DNA of 64,000 nucleotides from an uncultured Steroidobacter sp. (lineage in GTDB: Bacteria > Pseudomonadota > Gammaproteobacteria > Steroidobacterales > Steroidobacteraceae). A program made the translations under genes and the position numbers. Each line of letters starts with the position of its first letter. The stretch's first letter is position 1. The notes below the pieces were generated by a model. That model did no database searches, was not told the DNA's origin, and worked only from the letters and a program-made list of their open reading frames with translations. Shown here one piece after another: positions 36,337-44,343 of this stretch. The stretch lies in contig NZ_CALFXI010000061.1 of assembly GCF_937958065.1 (NCBI RefSeq), positions 79,865-143,864 of the forward strand. The letters run 5' to 3'.

Positions 36337-37062
36337 TCACGCTGCTTTCTGGCCGGTCGTGATCTGACGGAACACGTCATCCAGCCGACCGGTCGGCGCG
36401 CGCGCCGCCAGTTCCTTCGGCGTGGCGTCGGCGAGCAGCCTGCCGCCGGCGATGATGATGGCGCGGTTACACACCGCGTCCACTTCTTCGAGGATGTGCG
36501 TGGAGATCACGATGATCTTGTCCTTGGACATGTCGTTGATCAGCGTGCGCACCTGATGCTTCTGGTTCGGATCCAGGCCGTCGGTGGGCTCATCGAGGAT
36601 CAGCACCTGCGGATCGTGCAGCAGCGCCTGCGCCAGGCCGACGCGACGCTTGAAGCCCTTCGAGAGGGTTTCGATCATCTGTTCGAGCACGCTCTCGAGC
36701 TGCAGGCGAGCGATCACGTCGTCGAGACGGGCGCGACGGCGCTCGCCGCTCAGTCCGCGGATATCCGCGATGAATTCGAGAAAGCTGCGCACCGTCATCT
36801 CGCCGTAGCTCGGCGCGCCTTCGGGCAGATAGCCCATGCAGGCCTTGGCGGCGAGCGGATCGCTCTCCACGTCATGGCCGCATACCGTCACCGAGCCCGA
36901 GCTCGGCGCGAGGAAGCCGGTGATCATTTTCATCGTGGTCGATTTGCCAGCGCCGTTGGGTCCGAGAAAGCCGAGCACCTGGCCCGGGGTCACCGTGAAG
37001 GAGATGTCGTTGACGGCGGTCAGCGCACCGTAGCGTTTGGTCAGGTTTCTGATCTCAATCAT
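36337..37062 (-). CDS. ABC transporter ATP-binding protein (GldA-like)
   Basis: A 241-residue ATPase. Walker A is GPNGAGKSTTMKMI, the Q-loop is GYLPEGAPSYGEM, the signature is LSKGFKRRVGLAQ and Walker B is VLILDEPTDGLDPNQ, with the His switch in ISTHILEE. The signature LSKGF/RRVG form is usual for the ABC-2 export subgroup. It is the first gene of the Gld-like operon. The C-terminal 25 residues (ATPKELAARAPTGRLDDVFR) are a short family tail. Confidence 0.93.
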   Translation of the reverse strand: MIEIRNLTKRYGALTAVNDISFTVTPGQVLGFLGPNGAGKSTTMKMITGFLAPSSGSVTVCGHDVESDPLAAKACMGYLPEGAPSYGEMTVRSFLEFIADIRGLSGERRRARLDDVIARLQLESVLEQMIETLSKGFKRRVGLAQALLHDPQVLILDEPTDGLDPNQKHQVRTLINDMSKDKIIVISTHILEEVDAVCNRAIIIAGGRLLADATPKELAARAPTGRLDDVFRQITTGQKAA

Positions 37063-37460
37063 GCGAGGGCCCTGTTTAAGTGATCACAGTGGGTCGTCAG
37101 AGAGGTCGGATGGTCCATGCTCGACTATCGGCCTGCTAAAAAAATCGTCCCTTCAGACTGCGCCTCGTCCTGCGGGTTCCGGCGTGGCTGGCGATAGCGG
37201 CCGGCGGGGGCGCCTCGGTTGGTGTTATGGCGGCCCGATGCAGAAGACATGGCGACACAACGAGGGCCGGGATTTTTTTCCGGTCGCGGGGCATTTTCAA
37301 GTCGCCCCCGGCACCGGCGGCCATGACGATCTCTTAATGGAGGATTAATGAACTTGTAGCGTCGCTGCGGTCCAATCCGCCCTGTGGCACGGATTTCGAG
37401 AGGCCTGCCCGGCAGTCCGGTCCGATTCGTGCGGTTGTAGATTTTTTTGCGATGCAAAGC
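37063..37460. other. Gene-free region upstream of the ABC operon
   Basis: No convincing gene is seen. The stretch has several A/T tracts (37138-37145, 37273-37279, 37442-37448) unlike the GC-rich surroundings, and would hold the minus-strand promoter of the ABC operon. A tiny GGAGG-ATTA-ATGAACTTGTAG reading frame (37351-37362, three codons) is not credible as a gene by itself. Confidence 0.5.
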
Positions 37461-37500
37461 TTGTGTTGCGATGCGATCTCAGGTATCTTTGGCATCGCAA
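37447..37500 (+). promoter_or_regulatory. Promoter-like site framed by three copies of TTGCGATGC
   Basis: TTGTGT (37461-37466), a 17-nt spacer and TATCTT (37484-37489) form a plausible sigma70 promoter on plus. The 9-mer TTGCGATGC occurs at 37447-37455 and 37466-37474, and inverted (GCATCGCAA) at 37492-37500, flanking both boxes. This repeated arrangement suggests an operator for an unidentified regulator of the transcript below. Confidence 0.5.
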
Positions 37501-37665
37501 AATAAATGCGATAAATGATCCGCGGCGAGGCGCCCGGGTCGGCCTGCAACAGGCCCGCATTCAGGCTGCAACGAATTTGTAGGCTGCGCCGGGGACAATG
37601 GCGCGGTCGTTACCGAATCCCCCTGTTGGCCGGATCACTGTCAAAAGTATCCGGCCTCTTTTTTT
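37496..37665 (+). ncRNA. Candidate small RNA
   Basis: About 170 nt lie between the promoter-like site and a strong intrinsic terminator, with no ORF that looks protein-coding: frames here are short, Arg/Cys-rich, and one runs through the terminator. Internal structure includes GGCCTG-CAA-CAGGCC (37541-37555) and a duplicated AGGCTGC. The size is within the range of regulatory sRNAs, but no known family was recognised. The 5' end is inferred. Confidence 0.45.
37628..37665 (+). terminator. Strong intrinsic terminator
   Basis: GGCCGGAT (37628-37635) pairs with ATCCGGCC (37649-37656), extended by ACT/AGT across a one-base bulge, and is followed by TCTTTTTTT. On minus it lies 21 nt past the stop of the next gene, so it may serve both directions, but the U-tract favours plus. 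Confidence 0.85.
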
Positions 37666-37685
37666 GCCTGCGATTTCCGCTGCGG

Positions 37686-38495
37686 CTAAGCCTGCGCGGC
37701 TTTTTCGATCTCGGCTTTGTGAGCCCGCAGCACCTTGCGGATCTCGGCCGCGGAGGGGCGCTCGGCGATTCGCGCGATCAATTCCGCCAGCTCGTGCCAC
37801 GGCTTGCCCCATTTCAGCAGGCGCACGGCATCGGCAATGATCTTGCCTTTCAGATCCAGCGGCGCGGCCGGCTTCGGGGCTTCCGGTGCGGGCGCCGGCT
37901 TGCTCGCGGGTTTGGGCGCCTGCATGGCGGCGGGGTTGATCTTCGGCGCGGGACGGGCCGACGGTATCGATCGTGCGGGGACGGCAACCGGCGCCAGCAA
38001 CTCCGCCGAATTCGATCCGGGCTCGGGGTCGAGCAGCGGGATGTCCTGTTTGGCCCTGGTCGCTTTCAGCTTCGGCATCTCGCGAGTCGGCTCTTCAGCC
38101 GGCGCGCGGTTGCGTTGGGTGGGCGCGCGAATCACGGTCGGCGCTTCCACGGTCTGGCTGGTGCCCGCCGCGGCATCGGCCTTGGCCGGATCGGCGAGGG
38201 GGATGAAACGCTGAATGTGCTGAATGCCGACCAGGTTGGCCAGGAACGCCATCAGCTCCAGCGACTCGGAAAACTTGCTGTCGCCCATGGCCTGGCGGGT
38301 CTCGCAGTGCTGCTTCAGCTCCAGCACCTTCTGCCGGGCGACTTCGAGCACCCAGCGGGTCGGGCGGTCGTGCTTCTGCCAGGGCTGAACGCGCGCATAA
38401 GCGGCATCGCTCAGCTCGACATACTGCAAATGCAGGTCGATGCTCGTGAGCCACTTATCTATCAGCTCCGTGATGCGGCGATCCGCTGGCGTCAT
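37686..38495 (-). CDS. Unrecognised Ala/Pro-rich linker protein
   Basis: A 269-residue protein. The N-terminal 105 residues are helical (TPADRRITELIDKWLTSIDL, then ELMAFLANLVGIQHIQRFIP). An Ala/Pro-rich, probably disordered linker follows at about 105-215, and a C-terminal helical module of about 50 residues carries GKPWHELAELIARIAERPSA. No signal peptide or enzyme motif is present. The ATG at 38495 has CGGAG 6 nt upstream; a longer frame to 38528 lacks one. Two folded ends joined by a flexible linker suggest an adaptor. Its 3' end faces the candidate sRNA. Confidence 0.75.
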   Translation of the reverse strand: MTPADRRITELIDKWLTSIDLHLQYVELSDAAYARVQPWQKHDRPTRWVLEVARQKVLELKQHCETRQAMGDSKFSESLELMAFLANLVGIQHIQRFIPLADPAKADAAAGTSQTVEAPTVIRAPTQRNRAPAEEPTREMPKLKATRAKQDIPLLDPEPGSNSAELLAPVAVPARSIPSARPAPKINPAAMQAPKPASKPAPAPEAPKPAAPLDLKGKIIADAVRLLKWGKPWHELAELIARIAERPSAAEIRKVLRAHKAEIEKAAQA

Positions 38496-38653
38496 GACGA
38501 CTCCGTAGAAAGTGCGCGCATTATGCACACGGAGTCCTCGGAAACGGTCCGAAACCCGGCAGGCTCAGCGCGTTTCTGTGCGCTGCTACCGCTTGTCGCC
38601 GGGTGGGTACGGGCAGGAGCCGGTGGGCTCGTGCCAGGAAACCTGACGAGAGG

Positions 38654-38729
38654 TGGCGCTCCCACGGGGATTCGAACCCCGGTTTAGGCCTTGAGAGGGC
38701 CCCGTCCTAGGCCTCTAGACGATGGGAGC
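38654..38729 (-). tRNA. tRNA-Glu (anticodon CUC)
   Basis: A 76-nt minus-strand tRNA with encoded CCA (38654-38656). The acceptor arm is GCTCCCA. The D-arm region is CGTCTAGAGGCCTAGGAC, as in bacterial tRNA-Glu. The anticodon loop CTCTCAA on a GGGCC/GGCCT stem gives CUC, and the T-arm contains GGTTCGAATCC. It reads GAG codons. Confidence 0.95.
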
Positions 38730-38768
38730 GTATTAGAAGGCTGGCACGACGTGCCGAGAAGACGCGGT

Positions 38769-38796
38769 ATTATACGGGCCGTTTTACGCGGCTCAA
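38769..38796 (-). promoter_or_regulatory. Promoter of tRNA-Glu
   Basis: On minus, TTGAGC (complement of 38791-38796), a 16-nt spacer and a perfect TATAAT (complement of 38769-38774) lie about 40 nt upstream of the tRNA 5' end. The same bases read TATTAT on plus, so the region may also serve the divergent pcnB gene. Confidence 0.7.
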
Positions 38797-38800
38797 GTTT

Positions 38801-40198
38801 TTGACTCCGACGGATGGTTCGCTGCTATTGAACGATAACAATTCTCCCGCCGAGATCCTCGATCAGGCGAGCGCCCCGCGCGTGGTGGCGCGCCAAGAGC
38901 ACCCGATCTCGCGTGCCAACATTTCTTCGAATGCGTTGAAGGTCCTGTACCGGCTGAAAGAGGCCGGCTACCAGGCATTTCTCGTGGGCGGCGCGGTGCG
39001 CGACCTGCTGCTCGGGCTGCATCCGAAGGATTTCGACGTCGCGACCAACGCCCATCCGGACCAGGTCAAGCAGCTGTTTCGCAACTGCCGGTTGATCGGT
39101 CGGCGCTTTCACCTCGCGCACGTGCGTTTCGGCTACGAGATCATCGAAGTGGCGACCTTTCGCGCCGCGCACACGCCGATCGACGAGGACAACAGCGTCG
39201 ACGAGGCGGGGCATCGCGTGCTCGATGAGCGTGGTCGCATCCTGCGCGACAACCTGTACGGCACGATCGAAGAAGACGTGTGGCGCCGTGATTTCACGGC
39301 CAATGCGCTCTACTACAACATCAGCGACTTCTCGGTTTGGGATTACGTCGGCGGGTACGAAGACGCGCAGGCGCGAGTGCTGCGCCTGATCGGCGATCCC
39401 GAGACTCGCTATCGCGAGGATCCGGTGCGCATGCTGCGTGCGGTTCGTTTCGCGGCCAAGCTGAACTTCGGCATTCATATCGATACCGCGAACCCGATTC
39501 CCAAGCTCGCGTGGATGCTCGACGGCGTGCCCCCGGCGCGGCTGTTCGATGAAGTGAACAAGATGTTCCTGGCCGGATATGCAATCCGTTCCTTCGAGCT
39601 GCTCTGGGATCTGGGCCTGCTCGAACATCTGTTCCCGGATCTCGCGGCGTCGATGAACGCCGATCCGAACAGCGTGGGCGCGCGAGTGTTGCGGCTGGGC
39701 CTCGAAGGAACTGACGAGCGCGTGCGGGCCGACAAGTCGGTGACACCGACGTTCCTGTTTGCGGTACTGATGTGGCCCGCGATCCGACAGGCCTTCGAGA
39801 AGTTGCAGCCGGAGCAGGGGGCGGAGATTCCAGCACTGCTCGCGGCATGTGATCAGGTCACCGCGCGTCAGCAGTCGCGCGTCGCCGTGCCGAAGCGGTT
39901 CACGTTGCCACTGCGCGAGATCGTCGGCCTGCAACCTCGGTTCGCGCAGCGTGAAGGTCGTCGGGCCTTGCGCCTGCTCGATCATCCGCGCTTCCGCGCC
40001 GCCTATGACTTCCTGTTGTTGCGCGCGGCTGCCGGTGAAGTCGAACAGGAAGTGGCGCAGTGGTGGACAGATATTCAAACCAAGACCGTCGAAGACCGTA
40101 CCGCGATGGTCGAGCAGGGCGCTGACGGTCAGTCGCCCTCCGGTCAGCCACGGCGTCGTCGCCGTCGGCGCCGTCGTCCTCGGCCGCCCGCTGCTTGA
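38801..40198 (+). CDS. pcnB: Poly(A) polymerase I
   Basis: A 465-residue nucleotidyltransferase adding 3' poly(A) tails that promote RNA decay. The family core starts at about residue 40: LVGGAVRDLLLGLHPKDFDV has the GG and DxD motifs, followed by RRFHLAHVRF and RRDFTANALYYN. The length and the Arg-rich C-terminus (QPRRRRRRRRRPRPP) fit PcnB, not CCA transferase. The start is uncertain: TTG at 38801 opens the frame and no ATG precedes the core. The first 35 residues are not conserved in character. Confidence 0.92.
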   Translation: MTPTDGSLLLNDNNSPAEILDQASAPRVVARQEHPISRANISSNALKVLYRLKEAGYQAFLVGGAVRDLLLGLHPKDFDVATNAHPDQVKQLFRNCRLIGRRFHLAHVRFGYEIIEVATFRAAHTPIDEDNSVDEAGHRVLDERGRILRDNLYGTIEEDVWRRDFTANALYYNISDFSVWDYVGGYEDAQARVLRLIGDPETRYREDPVRMLRAVRFAAKLNFGIHIDTANPIPKLAWMLDGVPPARLFDEVNKMFLAGYAIRSFELLWDLGLLEHLFPDLAASMNADPNSVGARVLRLGLEGTDERVRADKSVTPTFLFAVLMWPAIRQAFEKLQPEQGAEIPALLAACDQVTARQQSRVAVPKRFTLPLREIVGLQPRFAQREGRRALRLLDHPRFRAAYDFLLLRAAAGEVEQEVAQWWTDIQTKTVEDRTAMVEQGADGQSPSGQPRRRRRRRRRPRPPAA

Positions 40199-40224
40199 GC
40201 GCCGCCGACTCTACGGCGCCTGCA

Positions 40225-40728
40225 ATGTGGTTCCCCGCGTATGTGGCGCTCGGCAGTAATCTGGATCAACCGTTGGTTCAGATCGAGCGCGCGTTCACGG
40301 CGCTGGCGCAGCTGCCAAACGTGCGGCTCATCGCGCGCTCGCGCCTTTACAAAACGCAGCCGTTGGGCCCGCAGGATCAACCTGAATTCATCAATGCCGC
40401 GGCGGGCTTGCTCACGACACTGTCGCCACGCGAGCTGCTGGTCGAGCTGAAAAGACTGGAGCGCGAACTGGGACGCGCGCAGCCGATCGTGCGCTGGGGG
40501 CCGCGCGTCATCGATCTCGATCTGCTCGTATATGCCGATGCGCAGATTTCAGAAACCGATCTGACGGTGCCGCACAGTGGTCTGCCTCAGCGCAACTTCG
40601 TCCTGTATCCTTTGTGCGATCTCGCCCCCGAGCTGCTCGTTCCCGGCCACGGCCGCGTGAGGCAGCTCGCGGCACGCGTCGGCGGCGCCGGATTGGTGCC
40701 GTTCACCGACGCTCCCGGCGTCCCTTGA
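40225..40728 (+). CDS. folK: 2-amino-4-hydroxy-6-hydroxymethyldihydropteridine pyrophosphokinase
   Basis: A 167-residue HPPK that transfers pyrophosphate from ATP to the pterin in folate synthesis. Motifs are AYVALGSNLDQP at the N-terminus, YKTQPLGPQDQPEFINAAAG and RWGPRVIDLDLLVY, with VPHSGLPQRNFVLYPL later. I chose the ATG at 40225 because it matches the family start; a TTG at 40195 overlapping the pcnB stop is the alternative. pcnB-folK-panB-panC is a common order. Confidence 0.94.
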   Translation: MWFPAYVALGSNLDQPLVQIERAFTALAQLPNVRLIARSRLYKTQPLGPQDQPEFINAAAGLLTTLSPRELLVELKRLERELGRAQPIVRWGPRVIDLDLLVYADAQISETDLTVPHSGLPQRNFVLYPLCDLAPELLVPGHGRVRQLAARVGGAGLVPFTDAPGVP

Positions 40729-40745
40729 ACAGTTCAGCGGTGGAC

Positions 40746-41411
40746 ATGACCGAGAAGCCTCTCATTCCAGCGCCGCATCGCCTGATCGTGGTCGAAGGAC
40801 CGATCGGCGTCGGCAAGACCAGTCTCGCCCGGCGGCTCGCGCGCAGCTTCGGCAGCGAGCTGATCCTCGAGCAGGCCGACGAGAATCCGTTCCTGGAGCG
40901 CTTTTATAAGAATCCCCGCTCGGCGGCGTTGCAGACCCAGTTGTTCTTTCTGTTCCAGCGCACGCGCCAGCTCGAAGACATCCGCCAGCACGATCTTTTC
41001 GATACCGTGCGCGTCGCCGACTACCTGCTGGACAAGGACAAGCTGTTCGCGCAGCTGACCTTGGACGAGGAGGAGTTCTCGCTCTACGAGCAGGTCTACA
41101 CGCGCCTCGCGGTCGATGCCCCGGTGCCCGACCTGGTGATCTATCTGCAGGCGCCGGTCGACGTCCTGCGCGAGCGCATCGAGCGGCGCGGAATCAAATA
41201 CGAGCAGAACATCGAGAAGAACTACCTGGAGCGGCTGCAGGAAACCTACGCCCGGTTCTTCCATGAGTATGACGCCTCGCCGCTGTTGATCGTGAACGCC
41301 GCGCAGGCGGATTTCGTCAACAGCGATCACGACTATGGCGAGCTGCTGGAGCAGGTCATCCGCACCCGCCGCGGCCGCCACTATTACAATCCCTTGAAGA
41401 GTGCCGTTTAA
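40746..41411 (+). CDS. Deoxynucleoside kinase family protein
   Basis: A 221-residue P-loop kinase. Walker A is GPIGVGKTSLARRLA at about 20-34. ENPFLERFYKNP and FDTVRVADYLLDKDKLFA are typical of the dNK (dGK/dAK) family, and the lid-like RIERRGIKYEQNIEKNYLER follows. It should phosphorylate a deoxynucleoside, but the specificity is not readable. In related genomes it sits between folK and panB, as here. The start at 40746 follows folK by 17 bp; longer frames overlap folK. Confidence 0.88.
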   Translation: MTEKPLIPAPHRLIVVEGPIGVGKTSLARRLARSFGSELILEQADENPFLERFYKNPRSAALQTQLFFLFQRTRQLEDIRQHDLFDTVRVADYLLDKDKLFAQLTLDEEEFSLYEQVYTRLAVDAPVPDLVIYLQAPVDVLRERIERRGIKYEQNIEKNYLERLQETYARFFHEYDASPLLIVNAAQADFVNSDHDYGELLEQVIRTRRGRHYYNPLKSAV

Positions 41412-41432
41412 GCCCTGACGTTTAAGCCCTGA
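41405..41432 (+). repeat. Perfect 14-bp tandem duplication at a stop codon
   Basis: CGTTTAAGCCCTGA is present twice head-to-tail, 41405-41418 and 41419-41432. The first copy contains the kinase stop codon TAA. GCCCTGAC (41412-41419) can pair with GTCAGGGC (41461-41468). Confidence 0.8.
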
Positions 41433-41509
41433 TAAGGTTGTCATTCTCCGCAGTTTGACTGTCAGGGCCACCCTCGGCATTCTTCCCCGCCCCGCCGTAG
41501 CTCACCGCC

Positions 41510-42337
41510 ATGTACAAGCACCTTCAAGAGCGTTACGCGCCGCGCCCGCCGGTCAATGTCGGCACCCTCGTCAAGATGAAGGCGGAGGGCGAGAAAATCG
41601 CCGCGATCACCGCCTATGACGCCAGCTTCGCGACCCTGGTGGACGATGCTGGCGTGGACGTGGTTCTGGTCGGCGATTCCCTGGGCATGGTCATTCAGGG
41701 CCATGACACCACCGTGCCGGTGACCCTGGCGGACATCGTTTACCACTGCCGGGCCGTGGCCAAGGGGCTGTACCGCCCGTTCCTGATCGCGGACATGCCG
41801 TTCATGACCTATGCCTCCAAGGAGCAGGCGCTCGATAACGCCGTGCGCCTGATGCAGGAGGGCGGCGCCAAGATGGTGAAGCTCGAAGGCGGCGCGGGGC
41901 AGGTGGAGATCGTCGAATTTCTCGCCAGCCACGACATCGCGGTCTGCGCGCACCTGGGCCTGAAGCCGCAGTCGGTTCACAAAGTGGGCGGCTTCCGCGT
42001 GCAGGGCCGGGAAGAAGAAGCGGCCGAACGGATGTTGCGCGATGCGCAGGCGCTGCAAGGGGCGGGTGCGGACATCGTGCTGCTCGAATGTATTCCGGCG
42101 GCGCTGGGCAAACACATCACCGAACAGTTGCACGTGCCGGTCATCGGCATCGGCGCAGGCCCCGACACCGACGGCCAGATCCTGGTTCTCTATGACGTGC
42201 TCGATATCACTTCGGGCCGCAAACCCAAGTTCTCGAAAAATTTCCTCGCCGGGCGCGACAGTGCGCTGGAGGCGGTCAAGGCTTATACCCAGGCCGTGAA
42301 GTCGAAGGAATATCCGGGCCCCGAGCATTGTTTCTGA
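41510..42337 (+). CDS. panB: 3-methyl-2-oxobutanoate hydroxymethyltransferase
   Basis: A 275-residue enzyme making ketopantoate from alpha-ketoisovalerate and methylene-THF, the first committed step to pantothenate. AITAYDASFATLVDDAGVDV and LVGDSLGMVIQGHDTTVPVT are the family blocks, with Mg-binding Asp residues. AHLGLKPQSVHKVGGFRVQG and IGIGAGPDTDGQILVLYDVL follow. The panC start codon comes directly after the panB stop. Length normal. Confidence 0.97.
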   Translation: MYKHLQERYAPRPPVNVGTLVKMKAEGEKIAAITAYDASFATLVDDAGVDVVLVGDSLGMVIQGHDTTVPVTLADIVYHCRAVAKGLYRPFLIADMPFMTYASKEQALDNAVRLMQEGGAKMVKLEGGAGQVEIVEFLASHDIAVCAHLGLKPQSVHKVGGFRVQGREEEAAERMLRDAQALQGAGADIVLLECIPAALGKHITEQLHVPVIGIGAGPDTDGQILVLYDVLDITSGRKPKFSKNFLAGRDSALEAVKAYTQAVKSKEYPGPEHCF

Positions 42338-43210
42338 ATGATGGCTAAGACCTTAGAAGTGGTGGCGCGTCCCCACGAGTTGCGCGAGCGCGTCGCACAG
42401 TGGCGCCGCAAGGGCGAGCGCATTGCGTTCGTGCCGACCATGGGCAATCTGCACGCGGGCCACGGTACTCTGGTCAGTCGGGCATCGGAGCTGGCGGACC
42501 ATGTCATCGTCAGCATCTTCGTCAATCCCTTGCAGTTCGGGCCGAATGAAGATTTCGCGACCTATCCGCGCACGCCCGATGAAGATCATCAGCTGTTGCG
42601 CTCGTTGAATGTCGAAGTGCTGTTCGCTCCCGAGGTGCACGACATCTATCCGCGCGGCCAGGAAACCACCGCGCGCGTACACGTGCCCGGGCTGGAAGAC
42701 ATTCTGTGTGGCGCGTTCCGTCCCGGACATTTCATGGGCGTGGCGACGGTCGTCACCAAGCTGCTGAATCTGGTGCAGCCCGACGTCGCGCTGTTCGGCG
42801 AGAAAGATTTCCAGCAGTTGATGATCATTCGTCGCGCAGTGATCGATCTGTGCATGCCGATGGAAATCGTCGGTGTGCCGACGGCGCGTGAAAAGGACGG
42901 CCTCGCGATGAGCTCGCGTAACCGTTATCTGCTTCCGGAGCAGCGCGCGGTGGCCCCGCAGATATTCGCTGCGCTCGAGCGGGCACGCGTTGCGATCGAG
43001 TCGGGCTCGACGGATTACGCGGCTCTGGAACAGGCGGGCACTGAAGCGTTGCAGAAGGCGGGCTTCCGGCCGGATTACTTTTCGATTCGCGATGCGGGCT
43101 CGTTGCAGCTGCCGAACGGCGAGTCCAGCGATCTGGTCATCGTCACCGCGGCCCGCATCGGGCGCGCACGCCTGATCGACAACGTTCGCGCCACGCGCCC
43201 GAGCAAATAA
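42338..43210 (+). CDS. panC: Pantothenate synthetase
   Basis: A 290-residue ligase joining pantoate and beta-alanine with ATP. The HIGH-like motif is VPTMGNLHAGHGTLV, the KMSKS-like motif is REKDGLAMSSRNRYL, and the substrate pocket includes GEKDFQQLMIIRR. Two ATGs lie in tandem (42338 and 42341); either could be used. panB-panC are adjacent without spacing. The stop (43208-43210) abuts the end of the convergent queG gene; panD is not next to them. Confidence 0.97.
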   Translation: MMAKTLEVVARPHELRERVAQWRRKGERIAFVPTMGNLHAGHGTLVSRASELADHVIVSIFVNPLQFGPNEDFATYPRTPDEDHQLLRSLNVEVLFAPEVHDIYPRGQETTARVHVPGLEDILCGAFRPGHFMGVATVVTKLLNLVQPDVALFGEKDFQQLMIIRRAVIDLCMPMEIVGVPTAREKDGLAMSSRNRYLLPEQRAVAPQIFAALERARVAIESGSTDYAALEQAGTEALQKAGFRPDYFSIRDAGSLQLPNGESSDLVIVTAARIGRARLIDNVRATRPSK

Positions 43211-44278
43211 TCACTGTGCGGCGTGCTGGGCCAGCGCCCAGCCGACATGCTCCCGCACCAGCTCGGACGGATCCTCTCGACGTGCTTCGAGCGCGCGAAT
43301 GACTTCCTCGGTCGTCGGCGCATTGCCGAGCGCGACGGCAATGTTTCTTATCCAGCACTCATAACCGATGCGCCGGATCGCGCTGCCCTCGGTGCGATCC
43401 AGAAACTGCTGCTCGGTCCACGCGAACAGTTCGACCAGTTTGCTGCCATCGAGCGCGTGCCGGGGAATGAAGTCCACTTCGCTGGTGAAGCGCGCGAACT
43501 TGTTCCAGGGACAGACCAGCTGGCAGTCGTCACAACCGTAAATGCGGTTGCCCATGGCCTTGCGGAACTGCTCGGGAATGGAGCCGCGCAACTCGATGGT
43601 GAGATAGGAGATGCAGCGGGTCGCATCGAGCTGGAAAGGAGCGACGATGGCCTGCGTCGGGCATACGTCGATGCAGGCGCGGCAGGTGCCGCAATGTTCG
43701 GTTTCCGGCGTATCCACCGGCAGCGGCAGGTCGGTTAGGATCTCGCCGAGAAAGAAATACGAGCCGGCGCGTCGATTGATCAGATTGGTGTGCTTGCCGA
43801 TCCAGCCGAGCCCGGCGTTGCGAGCAAAGGCTTTCTCCAGCACCGGGCCGCTGTCGACGAACACGCGATGGGACTGCGACGCACTGTGCGCCTGAATCTT
43901 CTCCGCCAGCCTGGCCAGTCGACGCCGCAGCACCTTGTGATAGTCGCGCCCCAGTGCATAACGCGAAACGTAGCCGAGCTCGGGATCCTGGAGAATTTGG
44001 TCCGGGTCCTGCGCTTGCGTAGGTAAATAATCCATACGCGCCGAGATCACTCGCAGCGTGCCGGGGACCAGCTCGTGCGGACGGGCGCGGCGGCGGCCGT
44101 GGCGCTGCATATAGTCCATCGCACCGTGGCGCCCTTGCTCCAGCCAGGTCATCAGGCGTGCTTCATCTTCGGGCACGTCGATGCCCGTGATGCCGAGCTG
44201 CTGGAAGCCCAGCTCGCGACTCCACTGTCGGATCGAGCTGGCAAGCTCGGTGTAGTCATGCGGGGCGACGGCGGACAT
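43211..44278 (-). CDS. queG: Epoxyqueuosine reductase
   Basis: A 355-residue cobalamin- and Fe-S-dependent enzyme for the last step of queuosine tRNA modification. Two [4Fe-4S] ligand sets are visible, CGTCRACIDVCPTQAI and CDDCQLVCPWN, with CISYLTIELRG between. The N-terminal substrate domain includes DYMQRHGRRRARP. A HEAT-like tail ends the protein. I chose the ATG at 44278 (MSAVAPHDY); the frame extends eight more codons to 44302. It is divergent from nnrD, the common gammaproteobacterial arrangement. Confidence 0.95.
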   Translation of the reverse strand: MSAVAPHDYTELASSIRQWSRELGFQQLGITGIDVPEDEARLMTWLEQGRHGAMDYMQRHGRRRARPHELVPGTLRVISARMDYLPTQAQDPDQILQDPELGYVSRYALGRDYHKVLRRRLARLAEKIQAHSASQSHRVFVDSGPVLEKAFARNAGLGWIGKHTNLINRRAGSYFFLGEILTDLPLPVDTPETEHCGTCRACIDVCPTQAIVAPFQLDATRCISYLTIELRGSIPEQFRKAMGNRIYGCDDCQLVCPWNKFARFTSEVDFIPRHALDGSKLVELFAWTEQQFLDRTEGSAIRRIGYECWIRNIAVALGNAPTTEEVIRALEARREDPSELVREHVGWALAQHAAQ

Positions 44279-44343
44279 GCTGCAATTCTGGCAGAACACC
44301 AATTCCAGCAGAACAGCGGGCCGATTTTGCTACCCTTGAACGT

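Noticed and set aside
37515..38687. Plus-strand ORF of 390 codons
   Set aside because: It runs through the strong terminator at 37628-37665 and then antisense to the Ala/Pro-rich gene. No domain.
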